NCBI GenBank assembly: GCA_949840345.1 | Contig: CATKWX010000001.1 | Location: 62,001-126,000, forward strand | Length of the DNA: 64,000 nucleotides | From: an uncultured Eubacteriales bacterium | GTDB taxonomy: Bacteria; Bacillota; Clostridia; TANB77; CAG-508 | Direction of reading: 5' to 3' | In this document: one piece after another, positions 54,925-64,000 of the stretch | Position numbering within the stretch: the first letter of the stretch is position 1 | How the letters are laid out: every line of letters starts with the position of its first letter | Program-made: the position numbers and the translations under genes | The notes under the pieces: model-generated | Database searches by the model: none | Told to the model about the DNA's origin: nothing | The model's input: the letters and a program-made list of their open reading frames with translations, nothing else

Positions 54925-55971
54925 TTATTTGCTAAAACTTACTTGTGCATTTATTGGACATATTTGTACAAATGTATTTCCATCGTTTACTTTTATTTCG
55001 TTCCCTTGTGAATCTTTATATATTGTTTTTGACTTTCTATCTGCTTTTTCACAAGTTATTTCTATTGCTTTACCATTTGTTATATAATATCCTTTTAGTT
55101 TTCCTATATTTTTAACTTCTTGTAATACACTTCCACTTTCTACTGGGTGGTTTTCAGCAAATGTTATTATTATGTTTTTAGTTGTTATATCTTCTCCAGT
55201 ATTCCAATCTGTTTGTTTTCTTCCTTTTGAAGTTCTTGTATACTTTTGGGTTTCTGCATTATAGTTATATTCAACTGTATTATATGTACTATATGGTATT
55301 TTTACATATGTTGCATCTGTTCCATCTTCTAATATAACTTCGTCCGTTGTGTAATTTAGTACACTTTTTTGGTCTGATGTTGTTCTATATCCTTTTTTAT
55401 TTGCTGATTCTAATATTTTTTTCGTGCTAGTTGTTGCATTATGTGGAGCCTTTCTTGAAGTATCCCTTTTATATGTTGTTCCATCTTCTAACATTCCATT
55501 TATGTTATTTATTCCTAAACTAGGTATTTGCTCATCTGCTATGTAGCTAGCTCCAAAGTGAGCATACATTGCATCATTTTCCATTACGTAATCTAAAAAG
55601 TAGTGTCTTGAACTTCTTACAGGTCCAACTTTTTCTATGTCTTTGTTTTTAAACAATGCCATTAATCTTGATTCTCCGCCTTCTACTATTATTTCATATA
55701 CCATATATGCATCATTTATTGCGGCTTGTGGCCATGCATTTGTGTTGTTATCTATCATTACTGCAATTGGTCTATCTGTTCCAGAATATATTTGTACCTT
55801 TTTTTCTGGTGCAGGTGTTTCAGTTACTGCATTGTCTTCATTAGCACCTGCCACAGTTTGCTTATCTTTACCTTTCATCATTAGTAAAGTAGCACCAGCT
55901 GCTATTGCAATTATTAATATTGCAACAATTACAAATAAAACTTTAGAATTACTTCTTCCTTTTCTACTCAT
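54925..55971 (-). CDS. DUF3048 (YerB-like) lipoprotein/membrane protein
   Basis: RPIAVMIDNNTNAWPQAAINDAYMVYEIIVEGGESRLMALF...VGPVRSSRHYFLDY. Confidence 0.92.
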   Translation of the reverse strand: MSRKGRSNSKVLFVIVAILIIAIAAGATLLMMKGKDKQTVAGANEDNAVTETPAPEKKVQIYSGTDRPIAVMIDNNTNAWPQAAINDAYMVYEIIVEGGESRLMALFKNKDIEKVGPVRSSRHYFLDYVMENDAMYAHFGASYIADEQIPSLGINNINGMLEDGTTYKRDTSRKAPHNATTSTKKILESANKKGYRTTSDQKSVLNYTTDEVILEDGTDATYVKIPYSTYNTVEYNYNAETQKYTRTSKGRKQTDWNTGEDITTKNIIITFAENHPVESGSVLQEVKNIGKLKGYYITNGKAIEITCEKADRKSKTIYKDSQGNEIKVNDGNTFVQICPINAQVSFSK

Positions 55972-56124
55972 ATTGGTTTCCTCCTTCAAAATTTGTGAAG
56001 CAAATTTTGTACTCTTCACTATTAACTTTTCACTCTTCACTTTTCATTAAGCAAAGCCTTCGTAGAATGGAACGGCGAGGGCGCCGTTCCCTACAGCGTT
56101 TGCCATATGCTTTATAAAATATTA

Positions 56125-56592
56125 TTATCTTGTTATTTTTAGTTTGTTTAATATTGTCTCTTCTTTTTCTCTCATCTCTTTTTTATCACCTTCTTCAATA
56201 TGGTCGTATCCCATTAAGTGATAGAATCCATGAACAACCATATAAGATAATTCTCTTGTGAATGTATGCCCATAGTCTGATGCTTGTTCTTGTACTCTTT
56301 CTATTGAAATAATAATATCTCCTAAAGCTTCTTTTATTCCTGTGTGTATTTTAAACATTTCCCCTTTTTCAAACATAGGAAATGATAATACATCTGTTTC
56401 TTTATCTAGTTTTCTATATTGTCTGTTTATTGCTTTTATATTGGTTGGTGTTGTTAGTATTATATTTACATATAAATTTTCGCTATTTAATTTTTCTTCA
56501 CTAAAACAAGCTTGTACTACTTGTTCTATTGTTTTTTGGTATTCTGGATTTTCTTCTAATCCATCGTAATTTATTTGTACTATGTTTTGCAA
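56125..56592 (-). CDS. ybeY: Endoribonuclease YbeY
   Basis: VHGFYHLMGYDH zinc motif. Confidence 0.96.
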   Translation of the reverse strand: MQNIVQINYDGLEENPEYQKTIEQVVQACFSEEKLNSENLYVNIILTTPTNIKAINRQYRKLDKETDVLSFPMFEKGEMFKIHTGIKEALGDIIISIERVQEQASDYGHTFTRELSYMVVHGFYHLMGYDHIEEGDKKEMREKEETILNKLKITR

Positions 56593-56761
56593 TTTATTAT
56601 CTCCTATTTTTATTATTTATATAAGTATTCCCTTCGTAGAACGGGTCGATGTGGGCATCGACCCCTACAAATGATTATTCACTATTCATTATTCATTGGG
56701 CATTTGCTCCGTAGCACGTAACGCCTAAGGGCGTCGTTCCCTACAGTATTTACAATGTATT

Positions 56762-57994
56762 TTACAATGTTTGCAATACGTTTCGAATTTTACCTTTATA
56801 TGTATTATTTTGAATTGTTCTTGGTTTGTTTTTAATTTGTTTCATAACACCTAGTTCTACTAGTCTATTTTTGTATATACTGATTATTTCATTATAATCA
56901 TTTTTGCTCTTGTTTAATTCTATTAAATCATTCTTTATAAATAGTATTTCTTTTTGTTCTCTTTTTTGTGTTTCATTTTGCATATTTTGTATATTGTTAT
57001 ATTTGTTCCAGAATTCTTTATAATTATCTTTTTGTTCAGGCTTGTCCCAATATACTTTTGTTGATAATAATTTTAAATTATATTCTTCTATTAGTTTTAT
57101 TAATAAATTATATGCATTATTATATTTATTGCTTCCGTTATATTTAACTAATAAATTTCTAGCATCTTTTAATAATTTTATGTAGCACATTTCTGCTGTT
57201 GCAAGCGGCAAGCTATGTGTAAATAATATTCTGCTAATTGCAAGTAATATTGTACTTTTTTCTATAATATCTATACTATCTAACTTTCCTGCTAAAAATC
57301 TTTGGTATGTATCATATTCTTCTACTAATTCTTTATTTTTCTTCTGCTCTTCTTCTTGCATTTTTATTGGTAATATACTTGTAACATATTCTTCTATAGT
57401 ATCAAATATTTTCTGATATATTTCATTTTTGTTTTCGTATTTATTTGTGTTATCAACTAATTGAACTGAATAATTTTTTATTATTCCTTTATATAGTGAA
57501 TCCATTTTTTCAACATAGAAAGGATTCATTTTATTTAAAGTTGCAGTTTTATGCCCTGCAGATACTCCTTGGTATTCCAACTCTAATAAATATTTTTGTT
57601 TTCTGTATTTGTATTCTGTATAATATTTATCCTTCAAATTTACAATCGTGTAATAACTAGATAATGCATCTTTTTCAAAATTGCTTGCTAAATCGTTTTT
57701 TACTTTTTTATATAAAGATTCCATTATGTATTTATCTATTGATTCTAGATATAAAGCATAAGTTTCTTCATACTTTTGAGCTAAACTTTCCTCCCTTTCT
57801 GTATCGTTTTGTTTTAAAATTTCTTTATAATTGTAATACGCTTTTAGTACATTGCTTCTCTTTATTGAAATCATAATATTGTTTATACCAAATTTTGTAG
57901 GCATTAATAATTTAGTTAACTTATTGGAAATCTTAACAAAAAATGTTTTGTCTGTGTTGTATAATTTTAAACTTCTCTCTTGCATATTATTCAC
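56762..57994 (-). CDS. Conserved protein of unknown function
   Basis: Long open frame, no family recognised. Confidence 0.7.
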   Translation of the reverse strand: MNNMQERSLKLYNTDKTFFVKISNKLTKLLMPTKFGINNIMISIKRSNVLKAYYNYKEILKQNDTEREESLAQKYEETYALYLESIDKYIMESLYKKVKNDLASNFEKDALSSYYTIVNLKDKYYTEYKYRKQKYLLELEYQGVSAGHKTATLNKMNPFYVEKMDSLYKGIIKNYSVQLVDNTNKYENKNEIYQKIFDTIEEYVTSILPIKMQEEEQKKNKELVEEYDTYQRFLAGKLDSIDIIEKSTILLAISRILFTHSLPLATAEMCYIKLLKDARNLLVKYNGSNKYNNAYNLLIKLIEEYNLKLLSTKVYWDKPEQKDNYKEFWNKYNNIQNMQNETQKREQKEILFIKNDLIELNKSKNDYNEIISIYKNRLVELGVMKQIKNKPRTIQNNTYKGKIRNVLQTL

Positions 57995-58002
57995 ATCCCC
58001 TT

Positions 58003-59187
58003 CTAGAATATTATTTTTTCTTCAGTTCCAATCTTTTCAATAACTTCATATATGACTTCTACTTCTATATAACCCTCATTTCCGTATGTATTAACTTGTT
58101 TATTTACTATTTTGTTTGTATCTTCAATTTCACTATTCAATTCCTCTTCTAGCTTAGATACTGTCATATTTACAAGTTCTTCTTCCGTATAGGTTACTTG
58201 TTTTTGCTCGTACTCATAGTTCGTTGTTTTTTTCAACTCGATTGGTAAGTAAAAATTAGAAAATAATTTTACTTTTTTACTCTCATTTATTGTATCATAA
58301 TTTTCAAAATTTGAAACCCTTTTATAGAAATTTATTTTAAAATTATTAAAATTTATACTATACTTGTTTTCCTTATTACCCGTAGGTACTGATATGACTT
58401 GATTATAATATGCCTTTTCTTTTTTTGTATGCCAAACTTTAGCTTCAATATCTGCTCTTGCATGTACATACCTTATTCCCGTATACTTTCCTTCTAGCCA
58501 TCCTGATACTAATGGTGTACCAACCCTTACTAAATCTCCAACGTTTACAGCCAATGTTCCATTTTGAGCATTTATTTTTGTTATTATTCCTTCCTTATCT
58601 GATACAATACTACAATATTCATCTTCCGCTACAATTTGCGGTTTTTCTGTGCTTTTAATAATTTCAACTTTAGCATTAGTTCCTTCTATATTTATTCCAA
58701 TCCAAGCTATATCACTTCTGTTTAATCGTATATTATTTATCACTCTTTTAGTATCTATTTTTCCTTTTAATTTGCCAATCCCTAGTCCTTCCTGTTCTAA
58801 CATACTTATAATTTCGTCCTCATTTATTGTGCCATCCGAAATTATTTCTATATTCCAAATGTAGTTTGATGTTATTGTTAACATTAATACTATTGATAAT
58901 AAACATATTGCGAAGATTTTTCTTTTTTTATATTTATTTAAAAAGAATGGTAAACCTTTTTTTTCTTCTATTTCTAATCTACATTTTATGGTTTTAGCAA
59001 CATCTCTTAAATTTTTAAATTCGTTTATCCTAACTCTTGCATACATAATTGTAGATTTATCTCTTTTTACTTTCCACAAAAATATCTTTTTATTATTACA
59101 AATATTTATAAATCTCTCTATGTAGTATCCTTCTACTTTTATTTTTACATAACCTAGTATGTAGCTTAATATTACTTTTAGAAACAA
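58003..59187 (-). CDS. yqfD: Sporulation protein YqfD
   Basis: GYVKIKVEGYYIERFINICNNKKIFLWKVKRD; next to YqfC. Confidence 0.92.
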   Translation of the reverse strand: MFLKVILSYILGYVKIKVEGYYIERFINICNNKKIFLWKVKRDKSTIMYARVRINEFKNLRDVAKTIKCRLEIEEKKGLPFFLNKYKKRKIFAICLLSIVLMLTITSNYIWNIEIISDGTINEDEIISMLEQEGLGIGKLKGKIDTKRVINNIRLNRSDIAWIGINIEGTNAKVEIIKSTEKPQIVAEDEYCSIVSDKEGIITKINAQNGTLAVNVGDLVRVGTPLVSGWLEGKYTGIRYVHARADIEAKVWHTKKEKAYYNQVISVPTGNKENKYSINFNNFKINFYKRVSNFENYDTINESKKVKLFSNFYLPIELKKTTNYEYEQKQVTYTEEELVNMTVSKLEEELNSEIEDTNKIVNKQVNTYGNEGYIEVEVIYEVIEKIGTEEKIIF

Positions 59188-59189
59188 TT

Positions 59190-59492
59190 TTACTCCTCCT
59201 CATCTATGTTTAGCTCTAAAGTTATACTATCTATTTTCCCTTTTACCGAGATGTCATCTTCCGAAATCTGCTCTAAATTTAAGTTAAATCCATTTATATT
59301 TATTATTCCAATATGTGTGTTAATACGTATGTATATTTCTTCATATTCTAGTATTCCCTTGTAATTTTCTATTAGCATTTCATTAAAACCTATAAGTGTA
59401 ATCTTAGGCTCATTACTGACAATTTCTGTAGGCATTTCTAGCCATCTATCTATTCTTCTTCTACCATTGTTTTTCTTTTTCACCTTAATCAC
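59190..59492 (-). CDS. yqfC: Sporulation protein YqfC
   Basis: Small protein directly upstream of yqfD. Confidence 0.85.
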   Translation of the reverse strand: MIKVKKKNNGRRRIDRWLEMPTEIVSNEPKITLIGFNEMLIENYKGILEYEEIYIRINTHIGIININGFNLNLEQISEDDISVKGKIDSITLELNIDEEE

Positions 59493-59647
59493 CTATTCAA
59501 TTTATATGCTTTTATTAAATATATTATGACGCTCTTTGAAGAGCAGGCAATTAAAATCGTTCCCATATATTATTGCATGTTTTAGGGGCTTTGCATTGGT
59601 CGTCCGTTCATATTGCATATTTTATTTTTTTAATATATAATAATTTT

Positions 59648-60524
59648 ATGAAAAAGTTAGTTGTTGATAAAAAATATGATAATAAGAAATTGAATACATT
59701 TTTGTTAGATAAATTTTCTGGTTTGAAACCTAGTACTATATTTAAGGCTTTAAGGAAAAAGGATATTATAGTAAATAATATAAGAGTTACTGAGAATACT
59801 GTTATTCACACAAATGACGAAATTATAATTTATATTAAAGACGAATTTTTGTATAACAAAATAAATTATTCTATTGTGTATGAGGATGAAAACGTATTAA
59901 TTGTAAACAAACCAGTAGGTATTTCTGTTACAGACGATTCAAATAATGAAAAGTCTTTAACTGATTTATTATCTAATGATTTACAATTAAAAGTATACCC
60001 CTGTCACAGATTAGATAGAAATACTTTAGGGTTAGTAGTTTTTGCAAAAAACACTGAAACTTTAGACATTTTATTAGAAAAGTTCAAAAACAAAGAAATT
60101 GAAAAACATTATCTTTGTTATGTTTACGGCATTTTAGAAAAAAAGCAAAACACTTTAGAAGATTATTTATTTAAGGATAACAAGAAATCTATTGTATATA
60201 TATCTAACACTCCAAAAGTAGGATATAAAAAAATAATAACCTCATATAAGGTTATACAAGAATTTAAAGATAAAAATATATCTTGTTTAGATGTTAATTT
60301 AAAAACTGGTAGAACTCATCAAATAAGAGCTCATTTAGCCTTTGTTGGTCACCCATTAATTGGAGACCGGAAAATATGGTTTAAATGAAATTAACAAAAA
60401 ATTTAAAGTTTCAACACAAATGTTATGTGCTTATAAATTAAAATTTAATTTTAATACAAATTCTGGCGTTTTAGATTATTTAAAGAACAAAGAATTTGAG
60501 ATTGAAAACCCATTTAGAATATAA
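59648..60524 (+). CDS. RluC/RluD-family pseudouridine synthase, interrupted by a +1 shift at CGG 60368-60370
   Basis: CHRLDRNTLGLVVFAK...GRTHQIRAHLAFVGHPLIGD-(C)GGA-KYGLNEINKKFKVSTQMLCAYKLKFNF...; length 3n+1. Confidence 0.95.
60368..60370 (+). other. Recoding site: GAC CGG AAA -> GAC (C)GGA AAA TAT GGT TTA
   Basis: In-frame CGG at GDxKYG motif. Confidence 0.94.
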
Positions 60525-60629
60525 TGAACATGGAACACAGTAGTGTGAGCGGAACGACGAGGGCGTCGTTCCCTACATATCATTATTCACTATTCATTAT
60601 TCACTGAGCGCCGTATAGGCGCTCATCTG

Positions 60630-60806
60630 TTATCTATCATTACCTGGTACTTCTGAACTAGGCATAAATGATTTTGAAATTTGTATACGTGTCAAGTCTG
60701 CTTCTGTTGATGGAGCAATATAATCTTCTACTGGTGAGTATTTGTAAAAATCAGCTTGAGCCCTTCTAAATTCTTCTGATTTACTTGCTTTATTTTGTTT
60801 TTCCAT
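60630..60806 (-). CDS. Small conserved protein, 58 aa
   Basis: RBS aaaggagagg; MEKQNKASKSEEFRRAQADFYKYSPVEDYIAPSTEADLTRIQISKSFMPSSEVPGNDR. Confidence 0.6.
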   Translation of the reverse strand: MEKQNKASKSEEFRRAQADFYKYSPVEDYIAPSTEADLTRIQISKSFMPSSEVPGNDR

Positions 60807-60847
60807 GCAATAACCTCTCCTTTATTTACATAATATATTTTATTTTA

Positions 60848-62638
60848 TCACATTTGGAAGAAACTGTCAAATTCTTCGCTTGATATTATTTCTTTTTCTA
60901 ATAGTTTTTGTGCTACAGCATGTAATTTATCCATATTTGCTAATAATATTTGTTGAGCTCTTACATAAGATAATTCTATCATTTCTTTTACTTCTTTTCC
61001 TATTTGATCTTCTAGTTCATCTCCAAAAGGTTGTGGATCATATGGTTCTTCTCTTTTTAATGATATTGGTCCTATTTTATCACTCATTCCATATACTGTT
61101 ACCATATCTTTTGCAATTTTAGTTGCAACTTCTATATCATTACTTGCTCCTGTTGATATATCGTTTAAAGCAACTTTTTCTGCCGCTCTTCCACCTAGTA
61201 ATGCTACTAATTTTTCTTCCATTTCAGTTTTTGATATATAATATTTATCTTCATCTGTTTTATACATTGTGTATCCGCCAGCAAGTCCTCTAGGTATTAT
61301 TGATACTTCTTTTACATCTAATTGTGTGGATAAAAATTTGCTTACTATTGCATGTCCCGCTTCGTGATATGCTGTTAGCTTTTTATCTTTATCTGAAATT
61401 ACTCTACTATGTTTTTCTAATCCTACTGTAACCTTTTTTACAGCTTCTTCTATATCTTCTTTTTGGATATTTTCGTGTTTATTTATTGTTGCAATTATTG
61501 CTGCTTCATTTAAAACATTTGCAAGTTCTGCACCAGTAAAACCTGCTGTATCTTCTGCTATACTTTTTAAAGAAACATCCTCTGCCATTTTTTTGTCTTT
61601 TGCATGTATTTTTAATATTTCTTCTCTTCCTTTTACATCAGGAGCAGCAACTGTTATTTGTCTATCAAATCTTCCTGGTCTTAATAATGCTTTATCTAAC
61701 ATTTCTGGTCTATTAGTTGCAGCTAAAACTATAACCGTTTCATTTGTTTCAAATCCATCCATTTCAACTAATAATTGATTTAATGTTTGGTTATTTTCAG
61801 TTTCTGCACCATTTCCACTACTTCTTCTTGAACCAATTGCATCTATCTCATCTATAAATATTATACATGGAGATACTTTTTTTGCCTTTTCAAATAGTTT
61901 TCTTACACGCGATGCTCCAAGTCCTGCAAACATTTCTATAAATTCAGAACCACTCATTGATATAAATGGGACCCCTGCTTCTCCTGCTATTGCTTTTGCA
62001 ATTAATGTTTTTCCTGTTCCTGGCTTTCCACATAAAAGTATTCCTCTTGGAATTTTTGCTCCCATATCATTAAATTTTTTAGGATTCTTTAAAAATTCTA
62101 CTATTTCTATCATCTCTGTTTTTTCTTCTTCAAGTCCTGCTACATCATCAAAAGTTATGTTTGTATTGTTTCCTTCTTCTCCATATACTTTTCCTTTATC
62201 TCCTAATCCTTGCATTTTTAATATCACAATAAATAATGCAACAATCATAATTGTTGGTAATAATGAAAATAGTATATCTGCAATTTTTAGTATTATATTA
62301 GGTTGCTTTTGATTTAATTTAAAGCTATTGTTTCCACTAGCAATTTCTCCTTGAACATATTCTACGAAAGCTTGAGTATTTGGAATTATTGTTGTTTTTT
62401 CTTCTTCAACATCACGTTGTTTTACTTTTAGAGTTGTACTTCCAACTGTCATTTCTATTTCTTCAATTTTTTGTTCTTTTATTTGAACTAATAATTCGTC
62501 ATAAGCTAGTTCCTTTTCATCTTTGTTGTCGTCTCTATTATTCATAAACATTAATACTAGAGTAGTTGCTAATAACACGACTACTGCTACTACTAATATT
62601 ATTTTTATAACTTTATTTTTAGGTTGTTTCTCTTTCAT
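60848..62638 (-). CDS. ftsH: ATP-dependent zinc metalloprotease FtsH
   Basis: LLCGKPGTGKTLIAKAIAGEAGVPF; HEAGH. Confidence 0.98.
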   Translation of the reverse strand: MKEKQPKNKVIKIILVVAVVVLLATTLVLMFMNNRDDNKDEKELAYDELLVQIKEQKIEEIEMTVGSTTLKVKQRDVEEEKTTIIPNTQAFVEYVQGEIASGNNSFKLNQKQPNIILKIADILFSLLPTIMIVALFIVILKMQGLGDKGKVYGEEGNNTNITFDDVAGLEEEKTEMIEIVEFLKNPKKFNDMGAKIPRGILLCGKPGTGKTLIAKAIAGEAGVPFISMSGSEFIEMFAGLGASRVRKLFEKAKKVSPCIIFIDEIDAIGSRRSSGNGAETENNQTLNQLLVEMDGFETNETVIVLAATNRPEMLDKALLRPGRFDRQITVAAPDVKGREEILKIHAKDKKMAEDVSLKSIAEDTAGFTGAELANVLNEAAIIATINKHENIQKEDIEEAVKKVTVGLEKHSRVISDKDKKLTAYHEAGHAIVSKFLSTQLDVKEVSIIPRGLAGGYTMYKTDEDKYYISKTEMEEKLVALLGGRAAEKVALNDISTGASNDIEVATKIAKDMVTVYGMSDKIGPISLKREEPYDPQPFGDELEDQIGKEVKEMIELSYVRAQQILLANMDKLHAVAQKLLEKEIISSEEFDSFFQM

Positions 62639-62772
62639 AGAATTTCCTTTCTTTAATTTGCAAAAGCAAATTTTATTATTTATTATTTTTTTAGGTATTC
62701 CTAACGGGTCAGGGCGTAATTGGGTCATTCCTTCGTAGAGCGGGCAGGCTTTAACCCTGCCCCTACAATTCA

Positions 62773-63558
62773 TTATTCGTTCGGCAATTGCTTCGTAGCT
62801 AATCCTCCATCTGGTTCTTCTGTCGGATTTTCTTCTGGCTTTTTGTCTTCTTCATCTTTTGGTTCTTCATCTGGAGTTTCATTATCATTTTGTTCATGTT
62901 CTCTTCTTACTTTTTCTTGTTCATTTATTATTTTTATCAATTCTCTTTGTCTTTCTATAAAATCTGTTTTTATCAATAATATTGCTGTAACTAAATAAAT
63001 ATATGCTATTATATTGTATACTATTGAAAAATAATCTATAGTAAATCCAGTAAATGTGTGTGCTATTACATATATACAATTTAAAATTATTGGTAGAGTT
63101 AGCGCATATATGGACATTACATATATCGGTTTATATTTTAACCTTATTCTTGTTATTCTAGATATTATAATTCCTACAATACAAACCAGTAATGCGTCAA
63201 GCAAACCTACTGCAAATTGTGCAAGAAATACATATCCAGTCACACTTAATGTTAGTAATGCATAGAATTGAAAATTATTATTATTTTTAACATAACTTAT
63301 AACATCATCCATAAGTTTTAAATCCATACCAGTATCTGCTAATTCATTATAAGTTATCTGCAATTGTTCTTCATTATTTATTACTGTAGAAAATTTATAA
63401 GTAAATGTTATGGCAACAATTAAAGAAAATATTACCATTAGTTTTGCAAAATATTTAATAGCAATATCTATCTTTTCTACAGCAAAATCTGAATAGCTTT
63501 CAAAATCTATAACTGCTTTTTTTAGTCTCTTGAAAAATGGTATTTTTGTGCTTTCCAT
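62773..63558 (-). CDS. DUF1189-like membrane protein
   Basis: Several TMs; FFKRLKKAVIDFESYSDFAVEK. Confidence 0.65.
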   Translation of the reverse strand: MESTKIPFFKRLKKAVIDFESYSDFAVEKIDIAIKYFAKLMVIFSLIVAITFTYKFSTVINNEEQLQITYNELADTGMDLKLMDDVISYVKNNNNFQFYALLTLSVTGYVFLAQFAVGLLDALLVCIVGIIISRITRIRLKYKPIYVMSIYALTLPIILNCIYVIAHTFTGFTIDYFSIVYNIIAYIYLVTAILLIKTDFIERQRELIKIINEQEKVRREHEQNDNETPDEEPKDEEDKKPEENPTEEPDGGLATKQLPNE

Positions 63559-63569
63559 TTTTTCCTCCT

Positions 63570-63992
63570 CTATTCTATACTGTTAAAGTATTTCTCTAGG
63601 TTTTCTTGCTGTATTTGTTCTGTGTCATTTTCAAATTTTATAATTTTTATATTTTGAGTTTTTTCTTGTACTTCATCTGCTAATTTTAAGTATTCTCTTT
63701 GTTGCATTATACTACTTTCTACATTAAACTTTTGGTATTCGTGTTTATCTCTTTTTATTCTTTGCTCATACTTATTTTCATCTTTTAAATATAGTATAAC
63801 CAAATATATATCGTATTTCTCTATATTTTTTAAAGTATCTAGCTTTTTCAAAAGTTCATTATATGTTTTTGAAAAATCATAATTTTGGTAACCTAGTCTT
63901 GAATACACTTCATTTGTAAAAAATGTTCTATCAAAAATCATGTTTATATCTTCACAATTTTCCATATATTCCAATAATTTTTCGTATTTCAA
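63570..63992 (-). CDS. Hypothetical protein, may extend beyond window
   Basis: Open frame near window edge. Confidence 0.55.
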   Translation of the reverse strand: MKYEKLLEYMENCEDINMIFDRTFFTNEVYSRLGYQNYDFSKTYNELLKKLDTLKNIEKYDIYLVILYLKDENKYEQRIKRDKHEYQKFNVESSIMQQREYLKLADEVQEKTQNIKIIKFENDTEQIQQENLEKYFNSIE

Positions 63993-64000
63993 TTTAATTT

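Noticed and set aside
60630-60806. Additional recoding site in the small ORF near 60.7 kb
   Set aside because: The ORF is intact from ATG 60806 to TAA 60630 and contains no CGG.

Overview
This is an AT-rich, Clostridia-like chromosomal window. It carries purine biosynthesis genes (purB, purL, purM), spo0A, typA, cmk, clpX-clpP-tig, alaS, spoVT, a Tad/type IV pilus-like operon, a MurT/GatD pair, hpf, a type III toxin-antitoxin locus (toxN plus three 35-nt toxI-like repeats), recO-yqzL-era-ybeY-yqfD-yqfC, a pseudouridine synthase and ftsH. The main result is a recoding pattern. Ten otherwise well-conserved genes (purL, a HI0933-like flavoprotein, a Bax-inhibitor-1-like gene, a nitroreductase, tadB/C-like, cpaF-like, an alanine/ornithine racemase, recO, era and an rluC/D-like gene) are each interrupted by exactly one +1 frameshift. 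In all ten, the 0-frame codon at the break is CGG (nine CGGA, one CGGT). Skipping the C, or reading the four bases as one glycine codon, restores the conserved protein, usually at an invariant Gly (Era DTPG, CpaF GxxGxGKT, Rossmann GGGPSG, PurL PGGFSAGD, RluD GDGKYG). I found no in-frame triplet CGG in the other core genes I scanned. The window also encodes, 0.9 kb from a canonical tRNA-Gly(UCC), a paralogous tRNA-Gly whose anticodon loop is CU-UCC-G-A. Its UCCG is the exact complement of CGGA, and it has a mismatched anticodon stem but otherwise intact tRNA and Gly features. I propose natural quadruplet (CGGA/CGGN -> Gly) decoding, or +1 frameshifting at an unassigned CGG, dependent on this tRNA. 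The main counter-evidence is a set of lineage-specific, mostly single-gene cassettes with different codon usage that contain in-frame CGG. All calls come from reading the sequence by eye; no searches were run.
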